DNA of 64,000 nt from Oegoconia quadripuncta (lineage: Eukaryota; Arthropoda; Insecta; Lepidoptera; Autostichidae), in assembly GCA_949316235.1 (NCBI GenBank), contig OX438754.1, positions 1 to 64,000 of the forward strand, written 5' to 3'. Below, in pieces: positions 33,601 to 45,102 of the stretch. The first letter of the stretch is position 1. The number at the start of each line of letters is the position of its first letter. A program made the translations under genes and the position numbers. The notes below the pieces were generated by a model. It did no database searches. It had not been told where the DNA came from and was given only the letters and a program-made list of their open reading frames with translations.

Positions 33601-35524
33601 TGTGCGTCAATTTTTGGGTCTGGCAAGTTTCTTCCGGCGTTTTGTACCCGGATTTTCTATTATTGCCAAGCCCCTAACTCACCTTTTGAGAAAGGACGTG
33701 TCCTGGTCTTGGGGATTAGAGCAAGATACGGCATTTAAAACTCTGCAAAAGAGTTTGACCGAGAAACCGACATTGGCTTTATATGACCCGCAGGCTGAAA
33801 CAGAACTACATACGGATGCGTGCAAGATAGGCTTAGCCGGAATTTTATTGCAACGCAACGAATGTGGAATACTTCGGCCTGTGGCATACTTTAGCCGGCA
33901 AACTAGTCCGGAGGAACAGAATTATTCATCATATGACCTAGAGACACTGGCGGTCGTAGCATCTCTTCGGAAATTTCGTGTATATCTGATCGGTGTAAAG
34001 TTCAAGGTAGTCACTGACTGTAACTCGCTACGTGCGACGTTTCAGAAGAGAGATATGATACCGCGCGTAGCTCGGTGGTGGGAGTTCATGCAAGAATACC
34101 ACTTTGATATAGAGTATAGAGCGGGCGCTTCCATGGCTCATGTGGATGCGCTCAGCCGCAACCCTATTCTTGAAGGTTCTCAGACTGCGTATGATGTTAG
34201 AAGCATCAATGAAGACAGTTGGCTCGTGACTGTGCAGAATGCAGATTCTGAAATACAACGAATAGTCAGTATCCTCAAAGACCCTCTTCTTGAAGATGTT
34301 GTAGATATCAAGAGTAGTTATAAATTGAAAGGCGGCAAGTTGTTCAGAAGCACGTCGGATGGTGACCGGTGGGTGGTGCCTAAGGGAGTTCGCTGGCAAG
34401 TGGTTAAATTAAACCATGACGATATCGGTCACTTCTCTGTAGATAAAACTTTAGAGAAGGTCAAGGCGACATACTGGTTCCCAAAAATGCGGACTTTTGT
34501 GAAAAAGTATGTCGCCTCATGTCTTGAATGTGCTTATTCAAAATCTTCGGGCGGTAAGAAACCGGGATTTCTACACCCAATTCATAAAGTAGATAATCCC
34601 TTTGACACGATTCATATTGACCATGTGGGTCCTTTTGTACGTAGTAGCAGGGGGAATATGCATATATTGGTAATAATAGACGCATACACTCGATACATTT
34701 ACCTGAAAGCTGTCAGGAATACTAAATCTTATACATCGATAAGGGTTCTTAAAGAATACTTTGGTATTTTTGGGGTACCACGACGTTTGATCTCTGATCG
34801 TGGTACTTCCTTCACGAGTGCGACATTTAAAAGGTTTATTCATGATAAGAGTATCAAACACGTGCTTAATGCGGTAGCCACCCCCAGGGCAAATGGGCAG
34901 GTGGAACGTTACAATAAGGTCATAGTTGATGCTCTAACAGCCAAGTCCATTGGTACCTCAGATAATAAATGGGACGACCAACTGCCCGATGTCCAGTGGG
35001 GCATGAATAACACCTTTAATAAAGGTATAAATCGCACTCCATCGGAAGCCTTGTTTGGAATCAGACCCATGGGCTCAAGCGAAAGTAGGATAGTAACTGA
35101 GCTGGTTGACGATACTAACGGCCGCAGTAAGTTAGACGCAAATAGGTCAGATATCAGACAAGAGATCAACGCTCATATTGATTCTTGTCAACAGAAACAG
35201 AAAGAATCTTTTGATAAAAGACGCTGCCCACCAATGCAAATCCAGGTAGGGGACTTAGTACGTGTGGAACGGCAAGTAGCAGCTACAGGTCAGAGCAAAA
35301 AGCTTATGCCAAAGTACCAAGGTCCCTACAGAATTACGGCCGTACTTGACCATGATCGTTTCCATGTAGAGGATACACCGCTTACTCGAAAAGGCGGTAG
35401 GCGGTTTTCTACGATTGTAGCCGTTGATAAAATAAGGCCATGGTTAAATTTTAACAGGCCACATGAGCAGGACGCAGAGGGGTCCTCCGATGCATCCAGT
35501 GGGGATGATTCGCAGGAATCCTAA
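30665..35524 (+). CDS. Gypsy Gag-Pol polyprotein with an N-terminal Arg/Ser (RS) domain
   Basis: 1619 aa from the first ATG; the open frame extends upstream to a GTG at 30605. Residues 1-190 are Arg/Ser dipeptide-rich with four in-frame copies of VNSRGRSR. The capsid-like Gag follows (about 200-390). Two CCHC knuckles lie at about 409 (CFNCRQEGHTASSC) and 430 (CGKCQKMGHDTEKC). The protease motif at about 480 reads FIDFGSECC, with Phe where Thr/Ser is usual. RT has YRMCIDYRALNKKT and YLDDVI (about 900). RNase H has HTDACKIGLAGILL. Integrase has an HHCC finger (about 1250-1290) and D, D, E residues in IHIDHVGPF, SDRGTSF and NGQVERYNK. Gag and Pol are fused in one frame, so no frameshift is needed. 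Confidence 0.95.
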   Translation: MERRSRSPMRRSVSRRTPPVDHDRSLRRDLRSTRKRSAEREERPSRSKQRQLRSPRADSRSRSHASRRSRKQIDRPSRSTSRRRRSCNQERSRERSRARSRARSRARSRSRTSSRTCHQVNSRGRSRVNSRGRSRVNSRGRSRVNSRGRSRVRSPARAHIVSRSRSRSAHYSHSNRSRRSGSHKNCPKDSGEALTFNHSLIKLVDALKSVGRNDTLDKLGNMHNTVPEFDPARKEQTMTMWLHKANECASIYGWTEKQLIHFALPKLRGVAQRWYEGLSSVLFSWGEWQTKLLAAFPSEENYGQMLSDMLAKRARFGDSLEAYFYDKIALINRCSITGRRAVECILHGIDDRSVRLGAEAVQYDDPDKLLAYLRNARNSRPQSDRRLGGSQSNAKNQDLPTKQAAKGVRCFNCRQEGHTASSCPQPIKRCGKCQKMGHDTEKCYSKLPVTTEKTIMTVLSDKPGEKYFKVVEIEHVAFEAFIDFGSECCMIRSSEFNKVTGTYDTNELPVLKGFGNSAVQVLGKARVNIVIDEVEAQVDLFIVPDEVMHVPVMIGQTFTEQPHVVVYKTCDKLQLLQASEDITVSSKIKLFCRHDVTLSGGITVVEVNADPVMTGEVYVEGGLQLVSDVRFSVLSGLFTIDENGFGSVMISVPHNSSITLSKGRLIARGRMAKEDKTSSAQVMQVSETRDRLVSSLNEDDIRVGDGISPAEKKMLLVLLNQYRECFASSLSELGTTTAGEMSITLTDDEPVVYRPYRLAFKEKEIVRDMISDLLINGIIQPSTSSYASPIVLVRKKTGDYRMCIDYRALNKKTVRENYPMPLIDDQLDVLFGHQFYTTLDLASGYYQVPIRDDDRYKTAFVTPDGHFEFTRMPFGLANAPATFQRIMNQVLGSARYKEALPYLDDVIIPAKDFAEGLARLEHVLKLFSEAGLTLKISKCLFFGNNVDYLGFEVSNEGIQPGSRKIEAVEKFPIPQNQHHVRQFLGLASFFRRFVPGFSIIAKPLTHLLRKDVSWSWGLEQDTAFKTLQKSLTEKPTLALYDPQAETELHTDACKIGLAGILLQRNECGILRPVAYFSRQTSPEEQNYSSYDLETLAVVASLRKFRVYLIGVKFKVVTDCNSLRATFQKRDMIPRVARWWEFMQEYHFDIEYRAGASMAHVDALSRNPILEGSQTAYDVRSINEDSWLVTVQNADSEIQRIVSILKDPLLEDVVDIKSSYKLKGGKLFRSTSDGDRWVVPKGVRWQVVKLNHDDIGHFSVDKTLEKVKATYWFPKMRTFVKKYVASCLECAYSKSSGGKKPGFLHPIHKVDNPFDTIHIDHVGPFVRSSRGNMHILVIIDAYTRYIYLKAVRNTKSYTSIRVLKEYFGIFGVPRRLISDRGTSFTSATFKRFIHDKSIKHVLNAVATPRANGQVERYNKVIVDALTAKSIGTSDNKWDDQLPDVQWGMNNTFNKGINRTPSEALFGIRPMGSSESRIVTELVDDTNGRSKLDANRSDIRQEINAHIDSCQQKQKESFDKRRCPPMQIQVGDLVRVERQVAATGQSKKLMPKYQGPYRITAVLDHDRFHVEDTPLTRKGGRRFSTIVAVDKIRPWLNFNRPHEQDAEGSSDASSGDDSQES

Positions 35525-35749
35525 GACGTTGCTAAATACTCAGCTGTTGCACATTTGTTTTTGTTGTATTTGTATTATGAGTTTATGATTTTATTGAAGT
35601 ATTGAAGTATAAATTTTCATAAGGTTGAGCATGACAATAAGGCATATCGTATATTTACGTAAATTAAAATATATATATATATATGTTTTGGCGAATGGTT
35701 TCAAAGAAAATACGCTAATAAATTAATTGTTCCATCTATATTCTAGTAT

Positions 35750-36020
35750 GTTTAGTCCTTGGACACCCCTGGTCCTGGACAATGTACATTACGGACATCC
35801 CTGGTTCTAAACTAGTGCATACACTTGGGACATCCCTGGTCCTGGACAATGTATATTAGGGACAACCCTGGTCCTAAACAATCATATATATACTTTGGAC
35901 ATCCCTGGTCCAAAACAACGTATGCTTGGGACATCCCTGGTCCTAATTAGCTGGACATCCCTGGTCCTAATTAGCTGGACATCCCTGGTCCTAATTAGTT
36001 GGACATCCCTGGTCCTATTA
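35750..36020 (+). repeat. Nine copies of a dyad motif in the gypsy 3' untranslated region
   Basis: GGACATCCCTGGTCC, or a one- to two-base variant, occurs nine times. Spacing is about 31-36 bp at first and 24 bp in the last four. GGAC and GTCC at the ends form an inverted pair. It lies between the Gag-Pol stop and the 3' LTR. Confidence 0.9.
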
Positions 36021-36260
36021 GAATTGAAATTTATATTATAAATAAATGGATATGTAAATATTTAATGTTAATATTCTTTATTGCAGATGAAATAAAAAAT
36101 ATAACAAAATGAGATAAGAGGATTAAGTGAATAGAGAAGTGTTTGTATCATAATTCTTATGTTCTTATGTTTAATACCAATTAATTTCTGAAAATGTAGT
36201 TTTAAATTTCAATATCACTAGCAACGTACGAGGTCGTACGATTTGATTCAGATGGCCGAC

Positions 36261-36612
36261 TGTCATCAACAGTAATATTAGTAAATATAATTATTCGTAT
36301 ACAGTATGATTATTGCCACTGATATCCTGTAATTATTTACGTTAACAATATTTAAGTATCTGAATTGTTAAAAACGGCATACACTGACATGACGGTAGGC
36401 GAATGTTGATGGCGCCACGGTGTAATAAGAACTCGGGTCAGTTCAGTTTGTGCGGTTAAATAAAAACGTTGTTGGATAATTTTTGAAAGTTAAATTGTAA
36501 AATATACCTGTGCTAAGTAAGTATTTTGGTTGTTTTTCTTTATACTTCCTTGTTAGATAGATTATGTTGAGAAACATACATTATAGCATCAATTAGAGGC
36601 CAGAATCCGACA
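36261..36612 (+). repeat. 3' LTR of the gypsy element
   Basis: 352 bp, identical to the 5' LTR. The sequence just before it (GATTCAGATGGCCGAC) is not a conventional polypurine tract. Confidence 0.95.
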
Positions 36613-36616
36613 GTAG

Positions 36617-39600
36617 TGAGAGTGGGATAGCTGTATATTTCGTCCAAGCGAATGAGTAGGACTTTACTGTCATGCTACAGGGGATGTATTATACTAGCTT
36701 TGTCTTTAATTCTTTTATAACAAAACTAAATAAAAATAATTTAATTGACGACATTAATCGCGCGACCTAATAAATCTTTTTCGTGTTTTTCGGTAGTAGG
36801 TACAACAGCGTCATCTCTTAGAATTCTTGGGCACTATTAGGACTATTGTAAGAGCAGGGTTTACTGGATGTTTTCGAATATGTGATGTATGTATGGGAAG
36901 GTACATACATTAATTTTAATAGATTGTCAATAGTTATTTTTTTTGTACAACGGGTGAGCACTTGATCTCAATCACCTGGTGTTGAGTGAAGATAATTATT
37001 TGATGAATTTTAATCATTTAATGATTTTTAATGGAATGCGTGAGCTTAGTTTATAGAACCAACAGTAATTAATATACCATTGTAAATAAAAATATATCTG
37101 TATATATGTAAGATATTTGAGCAAATGACTAAAATGAAGTAGGGCATAGTGAAACTCTCGTGACGCAGTCTCATTCATTATTCGTTTCCGTGTAGTGAAG
37201 TTGATCAATGTATGACGCGGTCAGTCCATGGATGAGTGACCACTAGTGACATTTTTGGAAGGCAAGATAAATATAGTGGTTCCCGATTGTTTTTAATTGA
37301 CGGCAGTCGTTAAACTAAGTCAGTGGTCTAAATAAAAACAATGACTGTTAGGTGACCAATACTCTGACACATATCCACCAATGGTCCCACTTCCAGTGGT
37401 GTGCGCAAAAAAAAATAATAACTCGTAAGTTTGTGGTTCCACAGATACACAATAGTACATGATGCAAAGGCCGGGAAATAGGTAATTGCATGTCGAGTAT
37501 GAGTTTGAAGGCCGAGCCGTAGGCGAGGACTTCACTAATACGGGACAGGCAATTGCCATTTCCGCCGAGGCATAATATAGTGCTTTTCTCAAAATAATGC
37601 AGGGAAATAATAAATATTTAGATAACAAATCAAGACGAATTTTCAGCTTTGCCGCCGATTTTCTATTTATCATCTGTGCCGAAAGGCAACGCATTTACGC
37701 ATACAGCCACGTGAACGCAATACGTACTAAGCAAAGAGATTTTGGTATGCCAAGAATGATAAAAGAGATCCAATCAAAGAGTATATAATAACCCCAGCAC
37801 GCCGTTTCATACAACATTGCTGGAGCGTTGTAATGTTCCAAATTCAAAAAACGCTCCTGCAATGGATTTATTTTTTCGCTGTCCGTAAATTAGATACTTC
37901 GCGTGTTCTTTTTTCGAAAGTAATGACAATATTTCCATGCATGTTGAGAAAATGGTCTTTTTCGATTGGTCTCAATATGCTCCATCGCTGGACACCCAAA
38001 AATCAATTACAACAATAACGTTACTTGATGAATAATGGAATCAAAACAATAGTTTATTAATAAAGTAATTGTTAGATTTAAGCAGTATTAATAACAAGCT
38101 TGCATAGCTTATTCAATATACTTGCTCGTAAAGTGGATCCAATTTCACTGGTTTTAGATAGGTATATCAAGCAGCTCATAAAACATGCGTTGCGTTCTAT
38201 AACCGCACTATTTATGTATCATCAGTCCGATGAATAAAATATCGCTGATCCTCCGTGTATTATGAAGATCAGTAATAAAATATGCTTCAAATTGTTTTTT
38301 TTTTGTCTAATTTTGAACTGGCCCGCTGCGCGGCTCCATCAAGTACGCAGCGCAGCGCGTGATTTTTCATTCTGTTTCCTCGCAAGTATGTTGAAAAACG
38401 TCGTACGATATACGTGCGTATATTGCTTAAAATTGGCTCACGTTTAATCATTCATATAAAAAACATAGACGAAAAGTAAACCAATATTCAAGGCAGAATT
38501 CAGTTTTCTCCACAAAAATTAATTTTTAAACATGCAAAGCTCAAAATTCAGTGGAAGAAAATAGGTCATTTGATCGAGTAACTAATAACAATGTTAACAA
38601 TAGCACACAATAGCAAATTAAGTCGTATTTCATACAATTTATTGAATACGCGAATTATTACATCTTCATTTATTTTGGTCCACCCTGGTTGAGAACTGAT
38701 TTTTTTTATAAATTGATATTCTAGTATCCGTCTTCTAATATTTTATTATGTAATGATAAAAAATATGTGATTTGGACCTCTTTAAATGTTTAATATATGT
38801 TCAAGTATTACAAACAAATAACAAAACTTAATAATTTTATTAACAGTATGAAAACTTAACTCGATTATACTTGGTAGCACTATTTTATTTTACCTGCGGT
38901 CGCATTCTTGAGCCTCGAAAGCAAGCGGCGAAAGACTTGATGATTAAAGTACATGTATAGTACATAATTTAAGCCATCAAACATTAGTTTATATCGGTGT
39001 GCGTATTGCTTAGATATTAGACTCTCAAAAAGTTCAGACATGTACCGATATCTGTTTTAATACTACCATAGAGGAATAACACTACCCGATACTACTATTA
39101 CACGAGAGTTGTTACATTGACGAATATTGACGCAAAATCAGCGAAATGACCCTACATACTGTAGTTACTGGAAATGTTACGGTCATCATGCAGCCTACTA
39201 CTGTACTTATCTACGACCTTTCTTTCAAATAACATTAGACTAAATCTGCATTGGGAAAAACAATTTAGAATTTCAACGTTAGGTACTACCTACCACAAAA
39301 TAAATAGGTAAGTAAAAAAATATTTATTTACGTCACCGATTGGGAGATAGATGTAAGTACGCAGTAGGTACATATAAATATTTAGTAGTACACAGAGAAT
39401 TGTTTGATAGGATTAGGATAGTTCAGAATATAAGTTATACATAAATATATATTATTATTTTCTATCTCTCATTTTTTGTAAAAAATATGTTCTCTTAGTT
39501 CACATAAGCGTTCCCTCTTTCTTTTATCTGTTTATACACTGTGTCTACCCATGACACTTGTTCGTAAAATTAAATGTTTTAGCACAGAACCGTCGTTGAC

Positions 39601-39969
39601 AGTGGTCGCAGGCGTGCTGATTAGATGGGCGAGCAAGGGATATAGCTTGGGAGAAGTTTTATAGGAAATAAATTGCCAAAAATTATTCACTAAACGTATT
39701 GACAAAATGGTTGGTAAAAACTTAGATTTACTAAAAAGCTATCTAACAAAGCAAGTTTCATGTTGATATTCGTAATAGTTTTTAAGATATTTGGTTTAAA
39801 GAACGACAAAAAGCATGTTTTTCAAAAATAAATCTATCGAGAATTTTCTTAGAAACTGTGTTTTTGCCCAAACCTAACTAAAGAACTGAAGATATACATA
39901 CAAAAAAATTACAGCCGAGATGACAATAAAAGTATTTTATTAAAATTTTTGAAAACTATACTTTTATTT
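36617..39969. other. Gene-poor AT-rich spacer
   Basis: No credible gene. A roughly 100-bp imperfect hairpin lies at 37467-37570. A small GC-rich patch at 38320-38365 (CCCGCTGCGCGGCTCC) is unexplained. The remainder shows only short random ORFs. Confidence 0.45.
37467..37570. repeat. Imperfect hairpin, possible MITE end or foldback
   Basis: GGCCGGGAAATAGGTAATTG and CAATTGCCATTTCCGCC form the arms, around a GC-rich centre with GAAGGCCGAGCCGTAGGCGA. Confidence 0.5.
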
Positions 39970-40272
39970 ACCCACGGCGCCTTAAGTGAAGATGAGGCCG
40001 AAGGTGGAAGCGTACTGCCCCGGTAACCCCATCTTATTTGGGCAACCGGCTATCTTACTATCTTATCTCAGACAACCGGAACACAAAAATGATATTAACA
40101 TTGCAGTTTGGCGGATTTAGAGAAGAGGGTGGTAGCTATCTAGGCGGACATTTAAAATGCCCTACCATCCACCAAACCGAGTACTAAACATGTACCCCGC
40201 TGGGGATCGAACCTGTGACCCACGAATCGTAAACCCTATGTTGTATACATTGAGCCACGGAGGCGGTTAGTT
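39970..40272 (-). mobile_element. tRNA-derived SINE, nearly complete copy
   Basis: Reverse complement of the 48745-49072 family. The B-box region (GGTTCGATCCCCAGCGGGG) and A box (GGCTCAATGTATAC) are at the right end, and TTAAGTGAAGATGAGGCCGA lies at the left. Confidence 0.8.
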
Positions 40273-41575
40273 AGGTTAGACCATACAAAATTAGGTAGAT
40301 ATCGACTAAAATTATGTTAATTAAAATTTGACATTTCTTATTTTAACAATATTCCAAATAGCAAATGTAATTTGACTTAACTAAACCAAATTTTAGTTTA
40401 ATCTAGTTAGTGTGGTTAGTTCCTTAGAGGTGTATAATCGAATTGTAACCAATCTATTATAATCTGTCGATTGCATTTTAGTTTGAAGACATCCCTAAAT
40501 TATGCACCAAAACAAGGTGACATATCTGTCGGTCGGTCTTCCTGTCACTGTCAGTCCAGTCCAAGTCTGTAGCATGTATGTTTATCAGCAGTGTCGTTTT
40601 GCAGAATCTTTCTTTTGGTACTGTTTATTATAATAATTGTGGATGGTGGTTCTAGTAGTGATTGTGCCTATTACCTGGTTAGTATCCGGCAAAAATATAT
40701 AGCGTTTCTTATATGTTTTGTCGACAACTGGAATAATTTTATGAAGTTTGTGTTGATTAATCACTTATCGTAAATAAAGATTTTCTAAAGTTTGTGTAGT
40801 AACAAGCAAATGCAATGTCTCATGTCATAGTAACAAGTAGGTACTCAACTAACCACAACAAGCAAAGTCGTGCAGTAGCTTGCCAAATTTGCAAATAAAT
40901 TAACACTTGTGCTGCTGGCACTAGGTACCTGCTGTTGAGTTTGCATAGCTAAATCGCAATCTTCTTCTACTCTGACACTGCTGCTTAATGACTGTTTGTT
41001 ATTATTGTCATCAAAATATTTTAATTCAATATTCATTGTTGTCTTGTTTCCAAGCTCTAATTCACTTACATTTAACACCTGCAAACTGAGCATGAGAGAG
41101 TATGGGGTAATAATTATTTATTGTATGGTAATAATTTATTAGGGGTAAATAGCCAGGTTGATGTAGGCACTCATTAATACTTATGAATAGATGTAGAAGT
41201 AGTGAGAATTATATCATATATAAACATATAATGAATAAGACCATGGGACTGAGAGTCGTTAAGGGGGTTAATTCTTTTTATGGCTCTTTAACAATACCCT
41301 AACCAAACCATGTATAACCATTCACTCGTTGAGTTGCCCAATAACAATAAAAAGAGGTGATCAGTCTAGCTGTATGTATTAAAGTTTAACTAAATTTTAC
41401 TCTGAGTTACTCTAAACACTTTATCAAGTGCCACTGATAATAGGGGTCGTACATGTATGCATAAGCTAGTTTATAATGGATCCAACTTTAACCTGCCTGT
41501 CCCCCATCCGCACGTGTAAATATAACCACCAACTTTCATCATTTCACCAACCGTCATCTTTGCGAAAATACCTGC
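40273..41575. other. AT-rich spacer with one weak coding candidate
   Basis: Nothing convincing apart from the open stretch at 40845-41093 listed separately. Confidence 0.4.
40845..41093 (-). CDS. Possible orphan exon or small ORF, unrecognised
   Basis: 82 codons on the minus strand with protein-like composition (NVSELELGNKTTMNIELKYF, VRVEEDCDLAM). CAG precedes GTGTTAAATG near the start, so the frame could be an exon entered by splicing. No homologue is recognised and no neighbouring exon was found. Confidence 0.25.
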   Translation of the reverse strand: MLSLQVLNVSELELGNKTTMNIELKYFDDNNNKQSLSSSVRVEEDCDLAMQTQQQVPSASSTSVNLFANLASYCTTLLVVVS

Positions 41576-41591
41576 CAAAACGTTTATAGAT

Positions 41592-41678
<87 letters not shown>

Positions 41679-41940
41679 TTGCATATCACATGGTTCACAT
41701 AGGTGTTAAATATAAAAGTGTACAAGCATGTGACACCCTGTAAGGGCACCGCAAAAGTATGAGAGAGAGCTTCTTATAATTAATTATTTATATTAACTTA
41801 AAGAAACCTAGCTTAAAGAGATCTAACATTTTTCATATTTAATACAAAATTTCTTTACATTAACCTAGAACTAACTTAAAACTGTTTTCTACTTATTTTA
41901 AAAACTTTTATAATATTACCTGTTTGTACTTACTATACTA
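41576..41940 (-). mobile_element. LINE-type 3' end with (TAAA)n tail, minus strand
   Basis: A TTTA repeat (41588-41680) reads as a TAAA tail on the minus strand. It follows a noncoding body at 41681-41940 (CATATCACATGGTTCAC). The tail type matches the Jockey LINE at 59905-59940. Confidence 0.55.
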
Positions 41941-42929
41941 TTTTATTAGATACTAAACTTTTAATCTAAATATATAAAGGAAGAAACTGACTGACTGACT
42001 GACTGACTGACTGACATATCAACGCACAGGCCAAACCGCTGGGTCTAGAGTTTCCAAATTTGGCACGTAGGTTCCTTACGAGGTCTAGGGGAGCACTAAG
42101 AAAGGATTTTTCAAAATTCACCCTTTAAGGGGGTGAAACAGGGGTGGGAAGTTTGTAACAAGAAACCGTATAACTTGGACATTTCGACTATTTTCGACCC
42201 GAAACTTCGCAAGAGTACTCCTAGGAACAAATAAGCTAATACGTGTTTTGAAATTTTTCGAAAAACAACCCCCTGGGTTGTGAAATGGGGGTTAAAACCA
42301 TAAAATCGATATTGGTGTCGTTATTTAGATTTTATGGGATGTTGATTATGAATATGACATTTATTTTAAGTTAACCCTCTAGGGTTGAGATAGGGGTGGG
42401 GGTTGATACCAAAAAAGTCAATATTGGTGTCATTATTTAGGTTTTTTGGGACGTTGATTACGAAAATGCCATTTGTTTTGAAGCTAACCCCTTGGGGTTA
42501 GAGAATGAGATAAGGGTGAGTTGAGATTTTTCGAAAAACAGCCCCCTGGGCTGTGAAATGGGGGTTGAAACCATAAAACCGATATTGGTGTCGTTATTTA
42601 GGTTTTTTGGGATGTTGATTATGAAAATGACATTTATTTTAAGCCAACCCTCTAGGGGTGAGACAGGGGTGGGGGATGATACCAAAAAGTCTATATTGGT
42701 GTCGTTATTTAGGTTTTTTGGGACGTTGATTACGAAAATGACATTTATTTTAAGCCAACCCTCTAGGGGTGAGATAGGGGTGGGGGATGATACCAAAAAA
42801 GTCTATATTGGTGTCGTTATTTAGGTTTTTTGGGACGTTAATTACGAAAATGACATTTATTTTGAAGCTAACCCCTTATGGGTTGCGATAGTGGTAGGGG
42901 TTGAAATCACAAATTCAAATTGGTGTCGA

Positions 42930-43455
42930 AGTGTCAAAGTCGAAGAGTCAATGTCGAAGATTCAAATTCGAAATTCAAAGTCGAAGGCACAAAGCCGAAG
43001 GCTCAAATTCGAAGGCTCAAAGTCGAAGGCTCAAAGTCGAAGGCTCAAAGTCAAAGGCTTAAAGACGAACGCTCAAATTCGAAGGCTCAAAGTCGAAGGC
43101 TGAAAGTCGAAGGCTCAAAGTTGAAGGCTAAAAGTCGAAGACTCAAAGTCGAAGACTCAAAGTCGAAAGCTCAAAGTCGAAGGCTCAAAGACGAAGGCTC
43201 AAAGTCGAAGGCTCAAAGTCGAAGACTCAAAATCGAAGACTCAATATCGAAAAGTAAAATTCATAGTCAAAGTCATGTCAAAGTCATAGTCAAAATCATA
43301 GTCAAAGTCATAGTCAAAGTCATAGTCATAGGCAAAGTCATAGTCAAAGTCATAGTCGAAGTCATAGTCAAAGTCATAGTCAAAGTCAAAGTCGTAGTCA
43401 ATGTCATAGTCGAAGTCATAGTCAAAGTTTTAGTCATAGTCATAGTCAAAGGGGT
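42930..43455 (+). repeat. Short tandem arrays inside the Helitron (14-bp and 12-bp units)
   Basis: 42930-43250 consists of CAAAGTCGAAGGCT-like 14-mers. 43255-43455 consists of AAAGTCATAGTC-like 12-mers. The 14-mer array recurs at 44222-44455. Stops are rare, so long spurious ORFs run through it. Confidence 0.9.
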
Positions 43456-44221
43456 GAATAGAGTTTCCAAATTTGGCACGTAGGTTCCTTACGAGGTCTA
43501 GGGGAGCACTAAGAAAGGATTTTTCAAAATTCACCCTTTAAGGGGGTGCAACAGGGGTGGGAAGTTTGTATGAAGAAACAGTATAACTTGGACATTTCGA
43601 CTATTTTCGACTCGAAACTTCGCAAGAGTACTCCTAGGAACAAATAAGCTAATACGTGTTTTGAGATTTTTCGAAAAACAACCCCCTGGGTTGTGAAATG
43701 GGGGTTAAAACCATAAAATCGATATTGGTGTCGTTATTTAGATTTTATGGGATGTTGATTATGAATATGACATTTATTTTAAGTTAACTCTCTAGGGTTG
43801 AGATAGGGGTGGGGGTTGATACCAAAAAAGTCAATATTGGTGTCATTATTTAGGTTTTTTGGGACGTTGATTACGAAAATGCCATTTGTTTTGAAGCTAA
43901 CCCCTTGGGGTTAGAGAATGAGATAAGGGTGAGTTGAGATTTTTCGAAAAACAGCCCCCTGGGGTGTGAAATGGGGGTTGAAACTATAAAATCAATATTG
44001 GTGTCGTTATTTAGGTTTTTTGGGATGTTGATTATGAAAATGACATTTATTTTAAACCAAACCTCTAGGGGTGAGATAGGGGTGGGGGATGATACCAAAA
44101 AAGTCTATATTGGTGTCGTTTTTAGGTTTTTTGGGACGTTGATTACGAAAATGACATTTATTTTGAAGCTAACCCCTTACGGGTTGCGATAGTGGTAGGG
44201 GTTGAAATCACAAATTCAAAT

Positions 44222-44455
44222 TGGTGTCGAAGTCGAAGAGTCAAAGTGGAAGAGTCAATGTCGAAGATTCAAATTCGAAATTCAAAGTCGAAGGCTCAAA
44301 TTCGAAGGCTCAAAGTCGAAGGCTCAAAGTCGAAGGCTCAAAGTTGAAGGCTCAAAGTCAAAGGCTCAAAGACGAAGGCTCAAATTCGAAGGCTCAAAGT
44401 CGAAGGCTGAATGTCGAAGGCTCAAAGTCGAAGGCTAAATTCGAAGACTCAAAGT
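44222..44455 (+). repeat. Second copy of the 14-bp tandem array
   Basis: Same CAAAGTCGAAGGCT-like unit as 42930-43250, carried in the second copy of the duplicated Helitron block. Confidence 0.9.
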
Positions 44456-44493
44456 CTCATTGCTCTCATTAAGGAAAAATCAATAGAGTGGTT

Positions 44494-45102
44494 ATGCGAA
44501 AGAGCTCTATACTGACCCCAAAGAACGACCAAGCAGCGGTCATCAATGACATATTATTGAACTCTTTTGAAGGACAACAGATTATTCATAGCTCAATAGA
44601 TACCGTGGTAAACACCGACGATGCCGTTAATTATCCCGTAGAATTTTTGAACACTTTGAACCCACCGGGTATGCCATATCACAGACTTTTACTACTTGTG
44701 GGTGCACCTGTTATGTTATTGAGAAATTTAAAGCCACCCAAACTTTGTAACGGTACTAGGTTGCAAGTCAAAGCTTTGCACCGGAACGTAGTAGAGGCCA
44801 CTATTTTAACAGGACCTGCTCAGGGAGAAACAGTGTTTGTACCGCGTATTCCATTAATACCAAATGATCTTCCCTTTGAATTCAAAAGGCTTCAGTTTCC
44901 ACTAAAGGTCTGTTTTGCCATGACAATAAATAAGTCGCAGGGGCAAACTCTCAAATTCGCCGGAGTAGACCTACGACAGGACTGTTTCTCTCACGGTCAG
45001 TTCTATGTGGCATGCTCCCGTGTAAGTTCACCTCAAAGTTTGGTTCTATTGCTACCACCTTCAAACATGGCAAAGAATGTTGTTTATAAGGAAGTACTTT
45101 AA
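44494..45102 (+). pseudogene. Helitron helicase, C-terminal remnant
   Basis: About 200 codons of a Pif1-like helicase: INDILLNSFEGQQIIHSS, LNPPGMPYHRLLLLVGAPVM, LRNLKPPKLCNGTRL, FAMTINKSQGQTLKFAGVDL and FYVACSRVSSPQSL. These are the late helicase motifs of RepHel proteins. The Walker A/B half and the Rep endonuclease are absent, replaced upstream by tandem arrays. The stop at 45102 is the natural family end. Confidence 0.9.

Larger units (their letters stand above)
29669..36616 (+). mobile_element. Complete Ty3/gypsy LTR retrotransposon with identical LTRs and GTAG target-site duplication
   Basis: LTRs at 29673-30024 and 36261-36612 are both 352 bp, start TGTCATCAAC, end ATCCGACA and show no difference by eye. 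GTAG flanks both ends (29669-29672, 36613-36616). One long uninterrupted Gag-Pol ORF lies between them in the order Gag, protease, RT, RNase H, integrase, which defines Ty3/gypsy. No envelope ORF is present. The 3' untranslated region contains nine copies of a short dyad repeat. Identical LTRs and the intact ORF indicate a very recent, probably competent insertion. Confidence 0.96.

Noticed and set aside
37320..37694. 124-codon minus-strand ORF
   Set aside because: No motif, and it overlaps an imperfect hairpin repeat.
40591..40773. 60-codon ORF with a signal-peptide-like start
   Set aside because: Hydrophobic start but no similarity, no splice context and AT-rich codon use; could be chance.
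42891..43483. Two long ORFs encoding SKAQSRRLKVEG-type repeats
   Set aside because: They are translations of the 14-bp and 12-bp tandem arrays in the Helitron; the openness follows from the repeat unit, not from selection.
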